A stretch of DNA of 64,000 bases, taken from the NCBI GenBank assembly GCA_025642065.1, contig JAODUP010000719.1, positions 62,001-126,000 on the forward strand. The letters run 5' to 3'. A program made the position numbers and the translations under genes. The notes under the pieces are model-generated. The model did not search any database and had not been told where the DNA came from. It saw nothing but the letters and a program-made list of their open reading frames with translations. Origin of the DNA: Paralvinella palmiformis (taxonomy: Eukaryota; Annelida; Polychaeta; Terebellida; Alvinellidae). Of this stretch, positions 13,401 to 27,841 are shown piece after piece (positions within the stretch are counted from its first letter, which is position 1; each line of letters starts with the position of its first letter).

Positions 13401-13567
13401 ATTAAACGAAAAGGTTTGACATAGTGATAACATAATTCCATACGATGCTGGCAAACCATCTAATGATTTATACACAGATGTATGACTGACTATACAAACA
13501 CATAACATCCATACAGCGTATTGCTCTCATCATCCATAATCTGTATAAAATATTTCTATCCGAACAT

Positions 13568-13570
<3 letters not shown>

Positions 13571-13598
<28 letters not shown>
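13571..13598. repeat. (AT)n microsatellite
   Basis: About 14 AT units. Confidence 0.9.
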
Positions 13599-13599
<1 letters not shown>

Positions 13600-14303
13600 A
13601 CAAATATCTGGACAAAAAGGTCAAGTCGACAAAACAATCACAATCTTGCTCTTGAATGGAAAGGTAGAGATGAAATCAAGTTCTCAAATGAAACAATCAA
13701 TCTAATAGTCATTGTGCAGAGCAGATACCTTTAGACAAGGCACAAAAATCATAGTGTCACAGTCTAATGAAAGATGTGTTGCAGAAATTAACTAGCATTA
13801 CGTACGTTGATATTTATCCTGAGAAATATAGGCATCGTTCTTGTTGACACAACTAGCCGTACAACAGAAATGCCATAAATGTGACCAATTTCTCATGCAT
13901 TCATTGTGACACGTAGTTCTGATCATCAAAACAGATGCTAATCAGAAGACTAGTCGAGAAGAGGTGTTAACGTTTAGACTTGCATACACGAAGGACCAAA
14001 AATAAATAATACTTATTCTCTGTAAACCGTGTCCTATTTTAACAGCTGATAACAAACGTATCTCATATCTGATAACAAATAATGCAGGCATCACTGTCAT
14101 AGCTTTATCTTTACAGTATACTATCACTAAGAGCTTTAAGTCACCAACGGACAAAGAAGTGAAAAATAAACTCTCAGCTGATACATAAATTCCTTCTATT
14201 AGACGTTTGTGAATCTTGGACATTACATGGAACAGCAATCGTACCTAGACACCAGGTACCAATTATCACAGGCTCTTTTTTGTAAAAAAATAAACTAATA
14301 TTT

Positions 14304-14744
14304 TCAGCTTTTGTTGTTCGAGACCTTCATTTGTAACTTAGCAAAGAGATTAGCAGCATTGCCTCCCAGTTTAATCTTGCCATGTTTGCTCGAGTTATCC
14401 TTCTTGCCACAGTTCAGCTTCGGGCTGTATTTATCTGGCTTTGCCGTCTGTTCACTGTTTACTTCAGTGCTGCATGGCTGGACACCATCAGCAGCAGTTG
14501 AGGGATCTTTTTTCTTGGATCGCATCTCTCGCAGACTGTTGGATCGATGGAACTTTGATCCCGGTGGCGTGGAATCGCGACTGGCCCCGGACAATACGGG
14601 TTCCTGGACAGACAGCACTTCTTTCATCTTCTGGTCATCTCCTGATGGCGACAACTCAGCAGCTTTGTTTGCAGCCTGTTTCTGCTTCTGACGTGCCACC
14701 AGCCTCTCTTGGGCATCAGCAGATTTGGCTGCTTTTAGTGTTTC
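14304..14744 (-). CDS. CEP97: CEP97-like last coding exon
   Basis: It begins [20 protein letters not shown], a charged helix, then Ser/Lys-rich sequence, and ends [18 protein letters not shown] before TGA (14306-14304). The short amphipathic [15 protein letters not shown] near the terminus may be a binding motif (inference). Acceptor tttgcag. Confidence 0.87.
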   Translation of the reverse strand, partial: ETLKAAKSADAQERLVARQKQKQAANKAAELSPSGDDQKMKEVLSVQEPVLSGASRDSTPPGSKFHRSNSLREMRSKKKDPSTAADGVQPCSTEVNSEQTAKPDKYSPKLNCGKKDNSSKHGKIKLGGNAANLFAKLQMKVSNNKS

Positions 14745-17700
14745 CTGCAAACAGATAAAGTTAATGAGACAACTGACTGAAATGAAGAAACTATAATGTG
14801 TGTGCATGTGTGTGTGCATGCATGCATGCGTGTGTGTGAAGAAAATGAGACTTTAAAACGGGAAATCTGAAATTCTGGAGAAAAGGACACTTTTTCTGTT
14901 GGTACAGCTTTTCTGTAAACAACATATGGCAAGTTCAAGAGAATAAAATGGTCACTAGTTATTTGTGGTTTATTCAATAGAAGATTTTGTTGATGGAAAA
15001 ATAAGATTTTTTACATTTATTGTTGTGCTTTATGAAAATACCACACTAACTGCTACTTATACAACATACAAATAAATAATATTGAAAAAACATTTAACCA
15101 TTATCATATATTTCATTTAACATTCTGCAGAGCTAAGCCAGACATATTTTATGCAATAAAATTAACACTGTTTGACTGACTGACAGTAATGATACTAAAT
15201 ATGAACTCACCAGTGATATGCACTGCCTCAGAAGGGCCACACCTTCACTTGCTGTCTCCTTTAACAAAAATATAATGAAAACTAAATTATGAACATTCAT
15301 GCATATTACAAGTTTATCAGACAGTTACTGATTAATCTTCTCCGACAACATAAAATGGATATGATTTAAACATTGGCCCAAAAGACAAACAATAATGTTT
15401 AATGTAAGAATGTTAACAATACTGATATAATTAGTAATTTCATAAGATTTATCAATAATAGGCTATTAGCTTAAAGTATGATATATACAGATGTTGTTAT
15501 GATAATAACAGCCTGGACAATATCATTGATATCTAGTAGCTCATTGATAATGTATCAGACATTCAATTAGATATACTTTTTCCATAAATATTCATAAATA
15601 GAGCATATCTGAGACTATATAAATAATATAGTAATACAGTCTTCTGAAAAGTATATTTTACTCTCGTGAAGGACAATACCCGACAGTTAAGTACAAAAAT
15701 TAATACTGACACTTGGAAAAGAGTACCCTGTCAAATCAAGCATCTATGCAAGAGAAAACAAAGAAATATTTGTGTGTAATACTCTTAAACGATGGCGATT
15801 TCAGGCAGCCACCTAAAATGAAAAAGCGGGACCACTGTTTTTTCACCTCTAACCAGTGGACAATACTTACTCCTGAATGTGACTTTGAGAATGACGAACT
15901 ACGCCTGACACGAGGCGAGCTAGGACACTGTTTTGGTGTACTAGGAGGTGGCATCTTTTTATCCTTGGATGAATCAATATCGGACAGATTTAGACATGGT
16001 ACTACTGCAGCATCCGAAGCACACCTACAATATGGGAAATGACCAAAGAATATATACACCGTCTCAAATATAAATATACTGAATCATATCAAACATATAA
16101 TATACATCTAACAGACATGCAGACACATTTAGTCAATATGTACCTTCTGTGTGAGATTTTTAATGATGGCGACTTCTTTTTATCCCTGGGACTGGCCTTA
16201 TTCTTATTCATACTCTGTTCTGTACTGTTCTGGATGACGTCCACTTCTCCAGAAGAGCTAGTACCCTGTTCAGATTTTGATCTCTGGCGACCAGAAGTGG
16301 GAGTGTCTGGCAGACGAGTGTGTGGTGGTCTGGCCAATGGCGGCTTGTCTATTATGACGCCTTGGCCAACTTGTGTGATATCGTGTGGTACGGGGCCAAC
16401 TGAGGAAGCTCTCTTCTCAGTTGTGACCTCTTTTGGTCTCTTCGGTTCACGATGTGATTTTCTGCCGCGAGAGTCTCTGACAAAATACTGCATGGAGGTC
16501 TGTTCGGGAGATGAAGCAGCGTCTACATTTGCACACTCCGGTTCTGATCCTGATGATTTCCTACTTGAACTCGAATTTCTTGAATGGTGTCTTCTGGATT
16601 TCGTTTTTGGTTCCTTCTTCTGGTGCTCAGATCCATCGCTGGAATCTGAACCGGAACAATGACGACTCCTCAGAGATAACTTCTTCTTTAGTGAATTCTT
16701 TCGCTGCATTCCCACTACATCCGGAGATTTCAGCAGCTGGCCATCAACTGATAAAACATGCTCATCGTCAGTATCTACAGTCGTTACTGGACACCTGTCA
16801 GATTTCTCTTTCGGCCACGTGTGACTCTGCGGCGTCTGATCTTTTGCAATCAGAGAACTCGAGCTACTCTCAGCTCCAAATGTGTTACTTTTTCCCTTGA
16901 CAGCTATAAATAAATTCTTCTCCTGACTGGCTCTAATCTTTGCTGTGGCATCATCAAGTAACTGTCTCAAACTCTCCTGGTTCTTTATATGAGCTGTTAT
17001 ACTTTTACTTGGTGATATAGATCCATCAGCTTCTTGTTCAGATGATGAATGTTTTCTTGATTTTGTGCTATCATTGCCAGAACTTCGCCTAGATCGAGAA
17101 TCCGTCAGTGAGTTCTTCCTTGATTTGGAGCCTTCTGATGAGGAATCAGTCCAGGATGACTTCCTCTGTAGTTTATTATCCTCAGTTCCAGATCTGCCTG
17201 TGTACACAGGGATCTTTGACAGAGCTTTGTTCTTCACGTCATCACTGTCTTCACCAGATGGTAGCCTGTGGCTGCCCTCCTTCTCACGGAGGTCTGAATC
17301 AGATGGTATTGCTTTCAATGGTACTCCATGATCAGGACTAGGCTTGCGTTTCTGACTCTTTACAGCCTGCTTAATCTCCTTGGATCCTTCAAACTTTTTG
17401 GTCAGACCCTCCGAGATACGAGGGCTGGATCCTATACCTCCTTTAAGATCATCATGACTTTCCATTCCAGCTGAGCCAACAACAAAAGAACCGCCAATCA
17501 TATCTTTCAAAACAGCTGTTTCTATTTTTTGTAACAATGATGCCCTGACAACTTCATCTTGTATACTGTTTGCTAGGGTACCAGAGGCTTTGCTCAGTTT
17601 ATCCACATGAGAAAAAACATGGTTACAACCAGGCGAGGTCAGATAGCCACTATCCTCACATGCTGCTGAAGGCTCGTGGCTTTTGTGATGTTTCGAGCTC

Positions 17701-18412
17701 TTTGGTGTTGAAGAGTCGCGTGCCGAAGTTGACCTGCCCTCTGGACTCTGGTCAAAACGCTGTTTGGTTGCAGTATTTCTGTTATTGTGGCTATCCGAGT
17801 TCTGACCAGGTTGTTTGCCCTGGGAGGAAGTAGGAGCAGTGCTGCCATCTGGTGCTGATGCACCAGAGTTGCTTGGTGGTGGCTGAGAATTGGCAGAACC
17901 TAGAAATGATGAATTAAATATTCAGAGAAAGCAACTGAATGAGTTCACAATTAATACACTCTTACATCCGGAACATCTATTAATAATATGTTTTATCATT
18001 TGAAAGAACTGATCTACTAGCGGAATGAAAAGGAAAGATTTCTATTCACAAACCTCCTGAAGGTTGTCTCTCTCTACCTTTGACTCCACCTGGATGAATA
18101 CCACCTGGATGGCCATTTCCAGCATCATCATTAACATTACCATCATCATCATGATGATCTGAATTTGAGGATCCAAATCTCTGTTGTCCTGAATCTGTTT
18201 CAGGACCCATAATCACTACATTAGACTTTGGAGAGTCACCAACGACAGACACAGCACAGATAAATATCCTGAAATTCGAATGACACCATAATTGAAATTA
18301 GTGACCAAACTCATACCAGTTTGATTGCAATAAACCATCAAACTTCCATCCTGGAGAAAATTTTAGCTGAAGAGGAAATTTTAATTTCTGTTGAAGCAAT
18401 TACATAGTTCAC

Positions 18413-18467
<55 letters not shown>

Positions 18468-21400
18468 CAAGTTTCACAATCCCAGTTTATTTGACTAAAA
18501 TGTTTGAGAGAGAAGGGGGAATGACTAGTCAGTTTCAAATAGCCATTTTCATATTGATGTAACCCTTGTTCTGAACACTTTGTCAATCACCTTAAAAACA
18601 TAGCATCAGTTGTTTGATTTAAAGGTAAGCATTCAGAGATTTACTATTGAGAGGTATCTCATGCTGACTACATACCAGAAACAAAACCTGACTCTGTTAT
18701 ACCTTGATAAAGTTGGGGGGGGGGGAGAATGTCAGGCAACATGTAAGAAATGTGGCAAAGAAATGCAGCAACCTGTTGCCAGAATTTGAAAATTATTTAA
18801 TTTATTTTTAAATCATGATTTTTTCCAACCCTAAATACTGCATTACACTTTTATAATAAAAAAGGATCCTCAAAACATATTCATAAATCATCTATATTTT
18901 ACCTGTATACTGATGTCTGTAACAGTCCTTCCAATGTCACCTTGGTCTGGTTAGCATGAGTCATCCCTTTCGCCTCATCATTTACAAAAACACGATAACC
19001 TAAATCAGGAATATGTTTAAAATCAGTATGGTTTTGATCCTCAAATAATTTTCTACAGTAAGACAGTCCTGCTGAATAGAAGGACCGTTTTTCTTGATTT
19101 CTTCTTCAAAATTGAGGGTTTTTAAGCTGGATAGCTGTATAAGTACCTAACTCTGTATATTTATATCCTCTTGTCAGCCCATTTAGCTAACCATATGCAC
19201 AAAAGTGGCCATAAAACATCAATCATCATCATCATATCCTCTTGTAATACTGATTTCATAAGGGTGATTCACAGATGATTGATGATTGATGTTTTATGGC
19301 CACTTTTGTGCACATGGTAGGATAAATGGGCCGAGCAACCTCCAAAGGTAATGAAGCGAAGTCAAAGATGAAACACAGATATGCCCATGCCGAGATTCAA
19401 ACTCAGGTGATAGTGACCTGTGGTCCAATGTGCTACCAACTAGACCATGGATACATTCCAGGGGTAATTCAAGGTGTGTATCATTTGATGATAACACATA
19501 AAGAATTAAACAGCCATGGCACTGATCCAGGACAAACAAATCATACATAATTGCATCAGATTCAACTGAAGCAGACTAAAACCATAATATATACCATAAA
19601 TAATAAAAGGAATAAAACATATTTAAATTGTTACAAGGATAACTTTTGATTTCACATCAGTATATCCCAATTCCAAAATCATTTCCCATGACCGGAAGCT
19701 CCTGAATGCTGACATCACTTGAAACAAACAATTTGACCAGAAGTCAGACAAGTGTTAGGCAAGAATAATTCCAGAACAAAACGTAGTAATCTCGCTAAAT
19801 TTACATCATGATTGACATTGAGCCATATCAGTTTGATACTGACTGTTTCGAAGAAGCCCGAATCATCGAAACAAATTGGGAATACTAACTGATGTGTGTG
19901 TAAACTCTGTGTACTCCTGGCCCAGGTGACGTTAGAGCACTTCATTGTTCTCCTTGCTGCCGTCGAATCTGGCATCAGGCACAGCCGTAATGGCAGCCCT
20001 CCAGTAATTTTGAATATTACCTTATATCGTTGATATCAGGTATAATTTGTGATTATTTTTGTGAAATTGTTGTTTACTGTTATAAACATTACAAATTTAA
20101 GTAATATTATCCGAGCGGGAACTGTCCCTTTAATCTGACAAGCAATGAATATTTAATGAACAAATATAGAAATATCTAACATGACAACACCACAGCAGAT
20201 GGCTTAGTTTTATTCCTGATCTTGATAGTGACAAATGTTGACAAGAAGTGTGGTCATTTAGGTCAAGATCTGATATTCATTAACATTTTGATCCTGTGCA
20301 AATGCAAAGAAAAATATCACCCCATAGCAAATTAAGTTATTGATTACTACAGAATATCAATCCATTAACTTGCACTCGTTAACTCACCTAGAAGGACACC
20401 ACTTGCTTGTATTCCCTGCATGTTTAACACCACTGATGGCTGCCACTGAAGATGAACTGTTGTGGCACCGGAACGTTGTGCTGTCAGTTCACTCGGTGCA
20501 CTAGGCCTGCTCGGTGGCTGATGTTTTGTAGCTGTACTCAGACAAACACCTTCCTGGTTCACGGGGTTTGTAGTTTCAGTGGTGTCCATCAATGTTATGT
20601 CTTCCGTGGTTAGTGTTATTGTCTGTGAAGCTCCTGATTAAGACAGATAACAAAAACAAAAATGGTCATATTAAATGGTTTAATGCACAAACAAAAAGAA
20701 TCTCTGATAGTCTAAAAGTTAACTACGTGGCAACTGTGGTGACTAGAATTGTGGGTTCAAACCCCTAAAAGTATAGTCACTTTTTCAGAACAATTCACAG
20801 GTGGATGACTGAGCATATTAAATGGTGCTGCAATCTCAATAAAATTAAATGAGAGATTAAAGATCCGAATATATCATATTTTACTATACAATCCTAAATT
20901 ATGTTCAGAGAAATTAGTGGAGAAATTACTCATATTTTGATATGTAAATGATACCATTTTATGGCGGAGCAATCTCCAAAGGTAATGAGGCGAAGTGAAA
21001 GATGAAACACCCTTCTGATGTAGCCCAGCCAGGGTTTGAACTCGGGTGCTATTGATTTTTGGCCATCCGTGCTACCAGTTAGGCTATGGAGGCGCCCCAG
21101 TTCATATTTTGAAGTGAAATGGTTTTGTTTAGACTTTAGAGATCCAACTTACAACATCGGTACCAGTCAGTCAATATCACAAAATAATCTGCCTAACTTG
21201 AATATAAAATGAGGCAGAAATGAAAGCTTTGAGCAAGACTTTTTTTATAGCTTGAGCAGTTAAGTAATGGTGTTTTTTGGTCAATGGCACTATGATGGAG
21301 TGAAGTGACTTTATTCTCCAAATATCCAGGGAGTTTTGGCCTTCTTTTGGTGCACGCACACTAAGAGGTTGTGGCTTAATTAAAGATGCTCCAGAATGGA

Positions 21401-23410
21401 ACAAAAAACATTATTATACTGCCCCCCCCCCCACTGACAACAATCTCTGAGCTAATAATCCAGTATAATAATAATAATATAGGATGTTTGGCTACTCAGA
21501 GACTTTTCAGGAAAATTACACAATAATTCTCATGAAGTTAGAAATACAGCCAGCTGATGCTTTGAAAGAAGGGTCATGAAAGGTCAGTTGTGCCTGAGCC
21601 TCTATCATTGAACAAGTTACAATATCATCACTGATGGACAGTCTCATCAGCAGCAAATAGGATCAAGCGAACATGACAAAGCTTTCTTCGGCTTGGACAA
21701 TTCTTATAATTCGTTAAGTTTCTCTGTTACGTTAAACTGTATGGCCACTTTGCTGCTGTTGTTGTTACATACGAACAGTGTTTACATTTTTTTACAAAAA
21801 TTTACCTATTATCACTCAGCAGGCCAAATGGACAATCTCTTAATGTAGTTAATTTATCTGCTGACTTGTGTATAAGACGAGTATGAAAAAACATATTTTC
21901 AAGGATTAAAATCTCGCCTTATGTACAAATATACATGGTACCAAACTGGCTGTATTTCCAAATAATGACTCGTTGCTGATGACATCTGGATATGACAACA
22001 ATATGGTTTAATGTAGGACAGTTTAATCCTATGGAGGTCACAGTGTTATGAAACACTAAGGTAGCCATGTGACCAATCTCTCAGTACTCCAGTAGTATTA
22101 ACAACAGCTAAATGTAACCTTGATCAGGCAGGTGATATAATTGTAGATGAGGAGTGTTATGGCCTTTGATAGGAATGGCACAGACTTATTGAGTGATTAA
22201 CCATGCTGTGTGCTCCCTTTCAAAACGAGATAAACGGCTGAGAGACTATTACTTAAGGAAATTAGATGACCAAGCCACACACAGATGTGACAGTGGGATT
22301 CACAAACACAGCCAAAGGTTCCAGAAAACCTTCCATTTTGTCCACATGATCAAATGCCCAGAAGATATTATGTTCTTTACTGGATTTACCAAAAATTAAT
22401 GACTAGTACAATATGAATAATACACACCTAATGACTGTGTACCTGTGTTTTGTGTATCTGTCAATGGCATATCTGACTGTTGCGAAGCTCTGGGAAAGAC
22501 AACTTGTGACATAGACGTTAGCACTTCTTGGAGATGGCTGACCTGAAATGAAATAGCACACAATAATATTAGCAACGTCTACATATATTGCATAAGTATG
22601 TACGTGCAAAACATTAGGATTGAAATTTGAAAATGAACCCATGGCAGTAGAATATTTACTTTCTAAAAGTTTTAAAAAATAAATAAAAAGCAACAAAAAT
22701 AAAGCACTACTTCAATCACAATATATTGCTCAGTATCAGCATTTTATGACTGAGGTGGCTGGATGGACTTTCCAACTGTTCAATGAAATATTTCAATGAG
22801 CCTGTTCCTAACATGGCACTAATATTAGAACTGATCCAATTAATATTGTAAGGGCCTAGTAAGGGTACTTTATAACATATACATTATTTGTGTTAATATT
22901 CTCTATTGATGAAATAGAACAAGACAGCTGAATAACAAACTATCAATGGTGACATGCTTCAGGAAATTGCTGACGTCCAGAATATACGTAGAATCATTTT
23001 GACAACAAACCTGTTTTTGGAGACCTTTGCAAACATTTTCCAGTTCAATCTCTTTCTGTGAGGCCCGTACTTGAGACGAAGCGACATCCATCATATGAAC
23101 ACCATGTGGCAGCACTTTGGTCGGGTTAGGAGAGGACGTACTTGGCATGGGAAAGTTGATATTTTGTAAGACAGGACTGTGCGTGGCTGCGGTCTGATCA
23201 CTATAAGGGGTTATGAAACATTAATGACAGGTTAGAAACAAATACCACATTAGGTCAGAATTTTCTCACTTAATCAGTCACTCATCAATCCATCATTTAC
23301 TCATACGAACATCAAAGGAATTACCAAGCTAACTAAACTGACACCCAGCCATTCACCCCCATCATAACCATGTATGAGTAAAATACACTGGAACATATTA
23401 TAATACAATA

Positions 23411-23459
<49 letters not shown>

Positions 23460-26400
23460 TCACACACAAACAAAAATATTGAAGAGAACTTATAAATATT
23501 GAAGAGAACTTATAAATATTGAAGAGAACTTATAAATATAATATTCCCAAAGTGTATTCAAAAGGTGTCATGTTATTTACTTATTGTTATTTACTTTCCT
23601 AATTACAGTATAAATATACAAACTATCCATGACATAAAAAAAATTACAAACTTATATCATAAAACATATGTTATGGATACGAAACCCCCCAAAAATACCT
23701 CCAAATAGTGGCTGACTGTAATTAATTATACAAACCTTCCTATCTCTAAGGTTTCTATAATACGTGGTATATTATCCATGGTGATCTGACTGTCATGGAT
23801 GCAGCTTGGTGCAAAGGACACCGGTGGTAAGTGACAATGTTCCTGTGACAATAAGACACTGTTCTTCCATTTCTGTAACTCCTGAACCTGTCAACAATAA
23901 CATCACCTCAGGTTGAACCAAATGACAGTTACTCTTTATTTAACTCATTGAGCTGGGAGACAGCATACACATTTACGATAAGGATCTTTTAAGGCATTCA
24001 GATGAAAACTATTTAGGTACTAAAGTTTTAATATTGGTCATATATTAGATTCTGGCAGAGAATAATCATAATATTTCTAGCTATGTGCTAATTCAGAGAC
24101 TAGCATCTTGGGTGCCACCAATGGCAGGAGCGTCACTCCTCCAGGATCATTGATCATTTAAAATAACTCTGCTGTAACATTTAGCCAAATAAGATTAATG
24201 CTGCCTTCTAAAACGAGAAATGTCTATAGATATTTTCTATTCTCATCCTCTGTGAGCAGTTGAGAGGAAGCTCTCTATCTCTCTCTCTCTCACGTGTGCA
24301 CACACACACACACACACACAAAGACAAAAACAACTACCCATCCCCTAATAAATGAATTGATCTTACCTCTTTCCATAAGAACTTCATGGCTTCCACTTGT
24401 ACGGATCGTAATCTCTTTTCTCTCTCATAAAGGTTTCTTTGTCTGAAAATGTTATGCAATCCACATCATTCATGATCCACACTTAGACCGACACAATGCC
24501 ATTAACAACCATTCATAAACATCTTACTGTAATAATCTATACTTTCTTATCTGGGATCCATTGTTTAACATAGTAGGCATTAATGCATCACTTAAACACC
24601 TGCAAGCTCTCAGACCTTATATAATAGTGTTTGTGCATGTTTGTGTTGGTTAGAGATAATCTACCTGTCCTAATGTCTCATACCAGAGTTGCCCTGTATT
24701 AACACACCTCACAGAAGATGGACAGGCAACAGTTTTAAAGGAACAGGTCACCTTCATTTCATTTTATTACAAATATACTCACACAAATGATAAATGACAT
24801 CAAAATATGAACACAATCAATCACATATTAAATAATCCAGTTCAAAAGTGCTGGTGAATTGACTATAAATCATTTCTAGGACACACAGACTGGGTGCTCC
24901 TGAAAGTTGATGTCAGTTAATACAAGCTGTTTGTATTACCGAGTTATACCAATGTAAATAGGGGTCAGCCAAAAATGTAATTTCAGAACAAATGTGTATT
25001 TATGAATATGACAGAGTATACCGTAGGTCCCGGCCATTAAGCCGATACTTTTGTCAACATTTTGACCCTTATTTTGGGGTTCGGCTTAATGGGCAGTGCT
25101 ATTTCAGTGTCAGAAATCAAGTCATCGGAAGAAAAAAGTTCAATGTTAGCAGCCGTCAAGACTCAAGTCTAGATCCAGATGCAAACGGACATCAATCATC
25201 ATTTGGAGTCATGGAGTGAAAATAGAAGTGAAACAAGTTGATGATAATTATACATAGCTTTATAATGAAAATCAATATTTATATGTAGAATTATCTGATT
25301 TTTGTAATTATGGATAAATGTTGTTGGATTCAGTAGCGCATTTCACGCATTTCAGCGTTGATAACAAGACAACTTGTACCCAAGATATCCCATACCCAAG
25401 AGCGTCGTATCTCATTCGTTTGGCGGCATAGATATTAGGGTGCCCCCATATATATATTTTGTCTGGGCATATTTATACTAAAAACTGGATAATTACTTAT
25501 TAATTAATTTATTTTCAATAGAGAGTTAGTTACTAACTGACCGCATATACCAGTAATTTACATTGTCTCGGTTATTGCCGCGTTAGTGACCAAAACATCT
25601 CACCAAAGGCAAAGGCTCAGTAGTAATTGACAATACGTCTAATTTTCTAATGTTTAATCACGCCATTAATTTAAGTTTAAGGTCCTACATATACGCTAAC
25701 AGTTTGTGTAAACAATCGTTATAATTTACATTGGTATGAATAACTAATTATGCAAATTATTTCCTGCATTCAAAACATCACCTGGAAATACTGCAGGGAA
25801 AAGTTCAGACTTTTAGGTCGGCTTAATGGACGGTACTACCATAAATCGTTATATTTTAGGCCTAAAAAACGACCTGGCTTAAACAGCTTCGTATATTACT
25901 AAATTGTCTAAAGAAAACTACATAGTGAAATTCCTGATCAAGGTTGTTTTTTACTCTTGTAACAAGATGCATGTACCAAGCTGTCAAATTTATGTAAATG
26001 AACAGAAGGCAGCATCAGTTAGTAGCAGTTAGTGGGTTGAGCACTGGGGGCAGGTAAGGTCGTGAAGATGGGTAAGTCAGAGCATTTGTTACCTGACTTG
26101 ATCAGGATCAAGATGGCTATATGATCCTTGTGCCATCTGACATCAGAACATATGATATCAGATAGAGCCTGTAATTAATATTGAGGGATCATATTATCTG
26201 AGGGTGAACTCTTCTTTTAATACTAAGCTTTTTCTTCTTAATCTTATTGTAGATTGCACTGTAATAACTCCCCCTATATCTCTATCTATCTATCTACCTA
26301 TCTATCTAACACACACAAACACACACACACACCTCTCCACTTCAGACAGTAGATGGCGGATATGCTCCTCAGACCGTCGAGTTCGTATTTCTCTCAGTGC

Positions 26401-27806
26401 TCTCGTAACATGACCCTCTTTATGTCTGACAAGGAAACCTCTCCATAACGCTTGGATTTTGGTAGCTGCCGATGTCTTCTCCTTAACATCTGAAATGGAA
26501 ATAATGATGCAGGAAAGGATATTAATAATAGCAAGCATAATACAGACCTCAAACAGTATAACTTGCTCAACCTAACCTACAGAGAGCTAAACAAACAGAA
26601 AACCTATTGTAAGTTAAATCTCCCACCAAACATTAGATTGTTATCTGCATCATTACAACCAAGTCTTAGTCATGGTAGTGGTCTATGAGTTCCCAGGAAG
26701 CAGATATACGCCATTGTAAATGTCACATGACAATGCCAGGAATCAAGGCTTATCATGTGACATTACATTAGGACAAAATTCATTCAGGGCGCGCGGGAGC
26801 CTCCGTGGTCTAGCAGTAGCATACTGGACCACAGCTCACTACCACCCGTGTTCGAATCCCAGCGTGGGCATATCTGAAGGTTGTTTGTCTTTGACTTCGT
26901 CTCATTACCTTTGGAAGTCGCTCGGCCCATTTAGCCTACCTTGTGCACAAAAGTGGCCGTAAAACATCAATCATCATCACCATTCAGAGCCCATAATTCT
27001 ACTGTTTGGCTTTAACCTTATTTAGACCAGGACTCCCATTTTCAAAATAACCCCTAATTTCAGTGTATACTAACCAATGGTCTCCTCAATCCTCCAGATT
27101 TGATATATAATGAAGTTAACTTGCCAGAGTTCAGCTAGTCTACAAATCAGTGTCACCATGTTATTGAAGACATTAATATAATCTACAATTATTGATTACC
27201 AATGTCTCATTCAAAGGATTATTATTATTATTATTTATTATCACCTTTTAAGCCAGTTATTGTCTTTGCTAGTCATCACGTATTCAATCGGAAAATATAT
27301 TGTTTAAATCCTGATAGTTTGCTATTTATGCTACATGAAATGCTCCCCAACAGCACTATAGCTCCAAATCACATTAAGTATTGTGTTCAGAACAAACTTT
27401 TTTGTGCATTTGAATGAAATCTGCAAATGTTGGATTTTGGGGATTTCTTTAGAAAAGTGTCAACTCTTATTTCCAGTGTGGTCCCTTTAATAAAGTCACT
27501 GTTCATAACTCTTCTTCCACCACTCACATGGGAGCATTATGGAAAGATAGATGCCCAATTACCCTGAGGTCAGTGAAGATTGCAATTGCAGTACCATTTA
27601 ATATGGTCAGCCACCTACAATATTATGATTTGAGAAATTATTCCTTGGAAGTGTTCCATCTTTTTGGCAGGATTGAACCTGCAATCCTTGGTGATAAGGA
27701 AAACTACATTTTTTTAGCACAAAGTGCAATGCGCTTAACTGCTAGACCATCATTATTTAAATTTGTATTAATTAATACACGAAGTCAAAGAAGTTGGTAA
27801 ACTGCC

Positions 27807-27841
<35 letters not shown>

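Larger units (their letters stand above)
9360..14303. other. Convergent intergenic region with repeats
   Basis: This is DNA between the two gene tails. It contains a LINE reverse-transcriptase relic (9989-10282), an (AT)n run (10527-10554), a 47-50 bp minisatellite (11744-12000), a SINE (12568-12712), a tRNA-like repeat (13075-13220) and (AT)n (13571-13598). No intact gene is visible. The part near 13273-14303 probably includes the 3' UTR of the CEP97-like gene. Confidence 0.5.

Noticed and set aside
16039..16662. Open frame of about 207 codons on + opposite the CEP97 tail exon
   Set aside because: It is antisense to a well-supported exon with matching splice phases. Its openness follows from the Ser/Arg codon usage of the real strand.
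27661..27757. A functional tRNA gene
   Set aside because: It has A and B box-like sequences, but no convincing seven-bp acceptor stem and too long an insert. A SINE or tRNA relic fits better.
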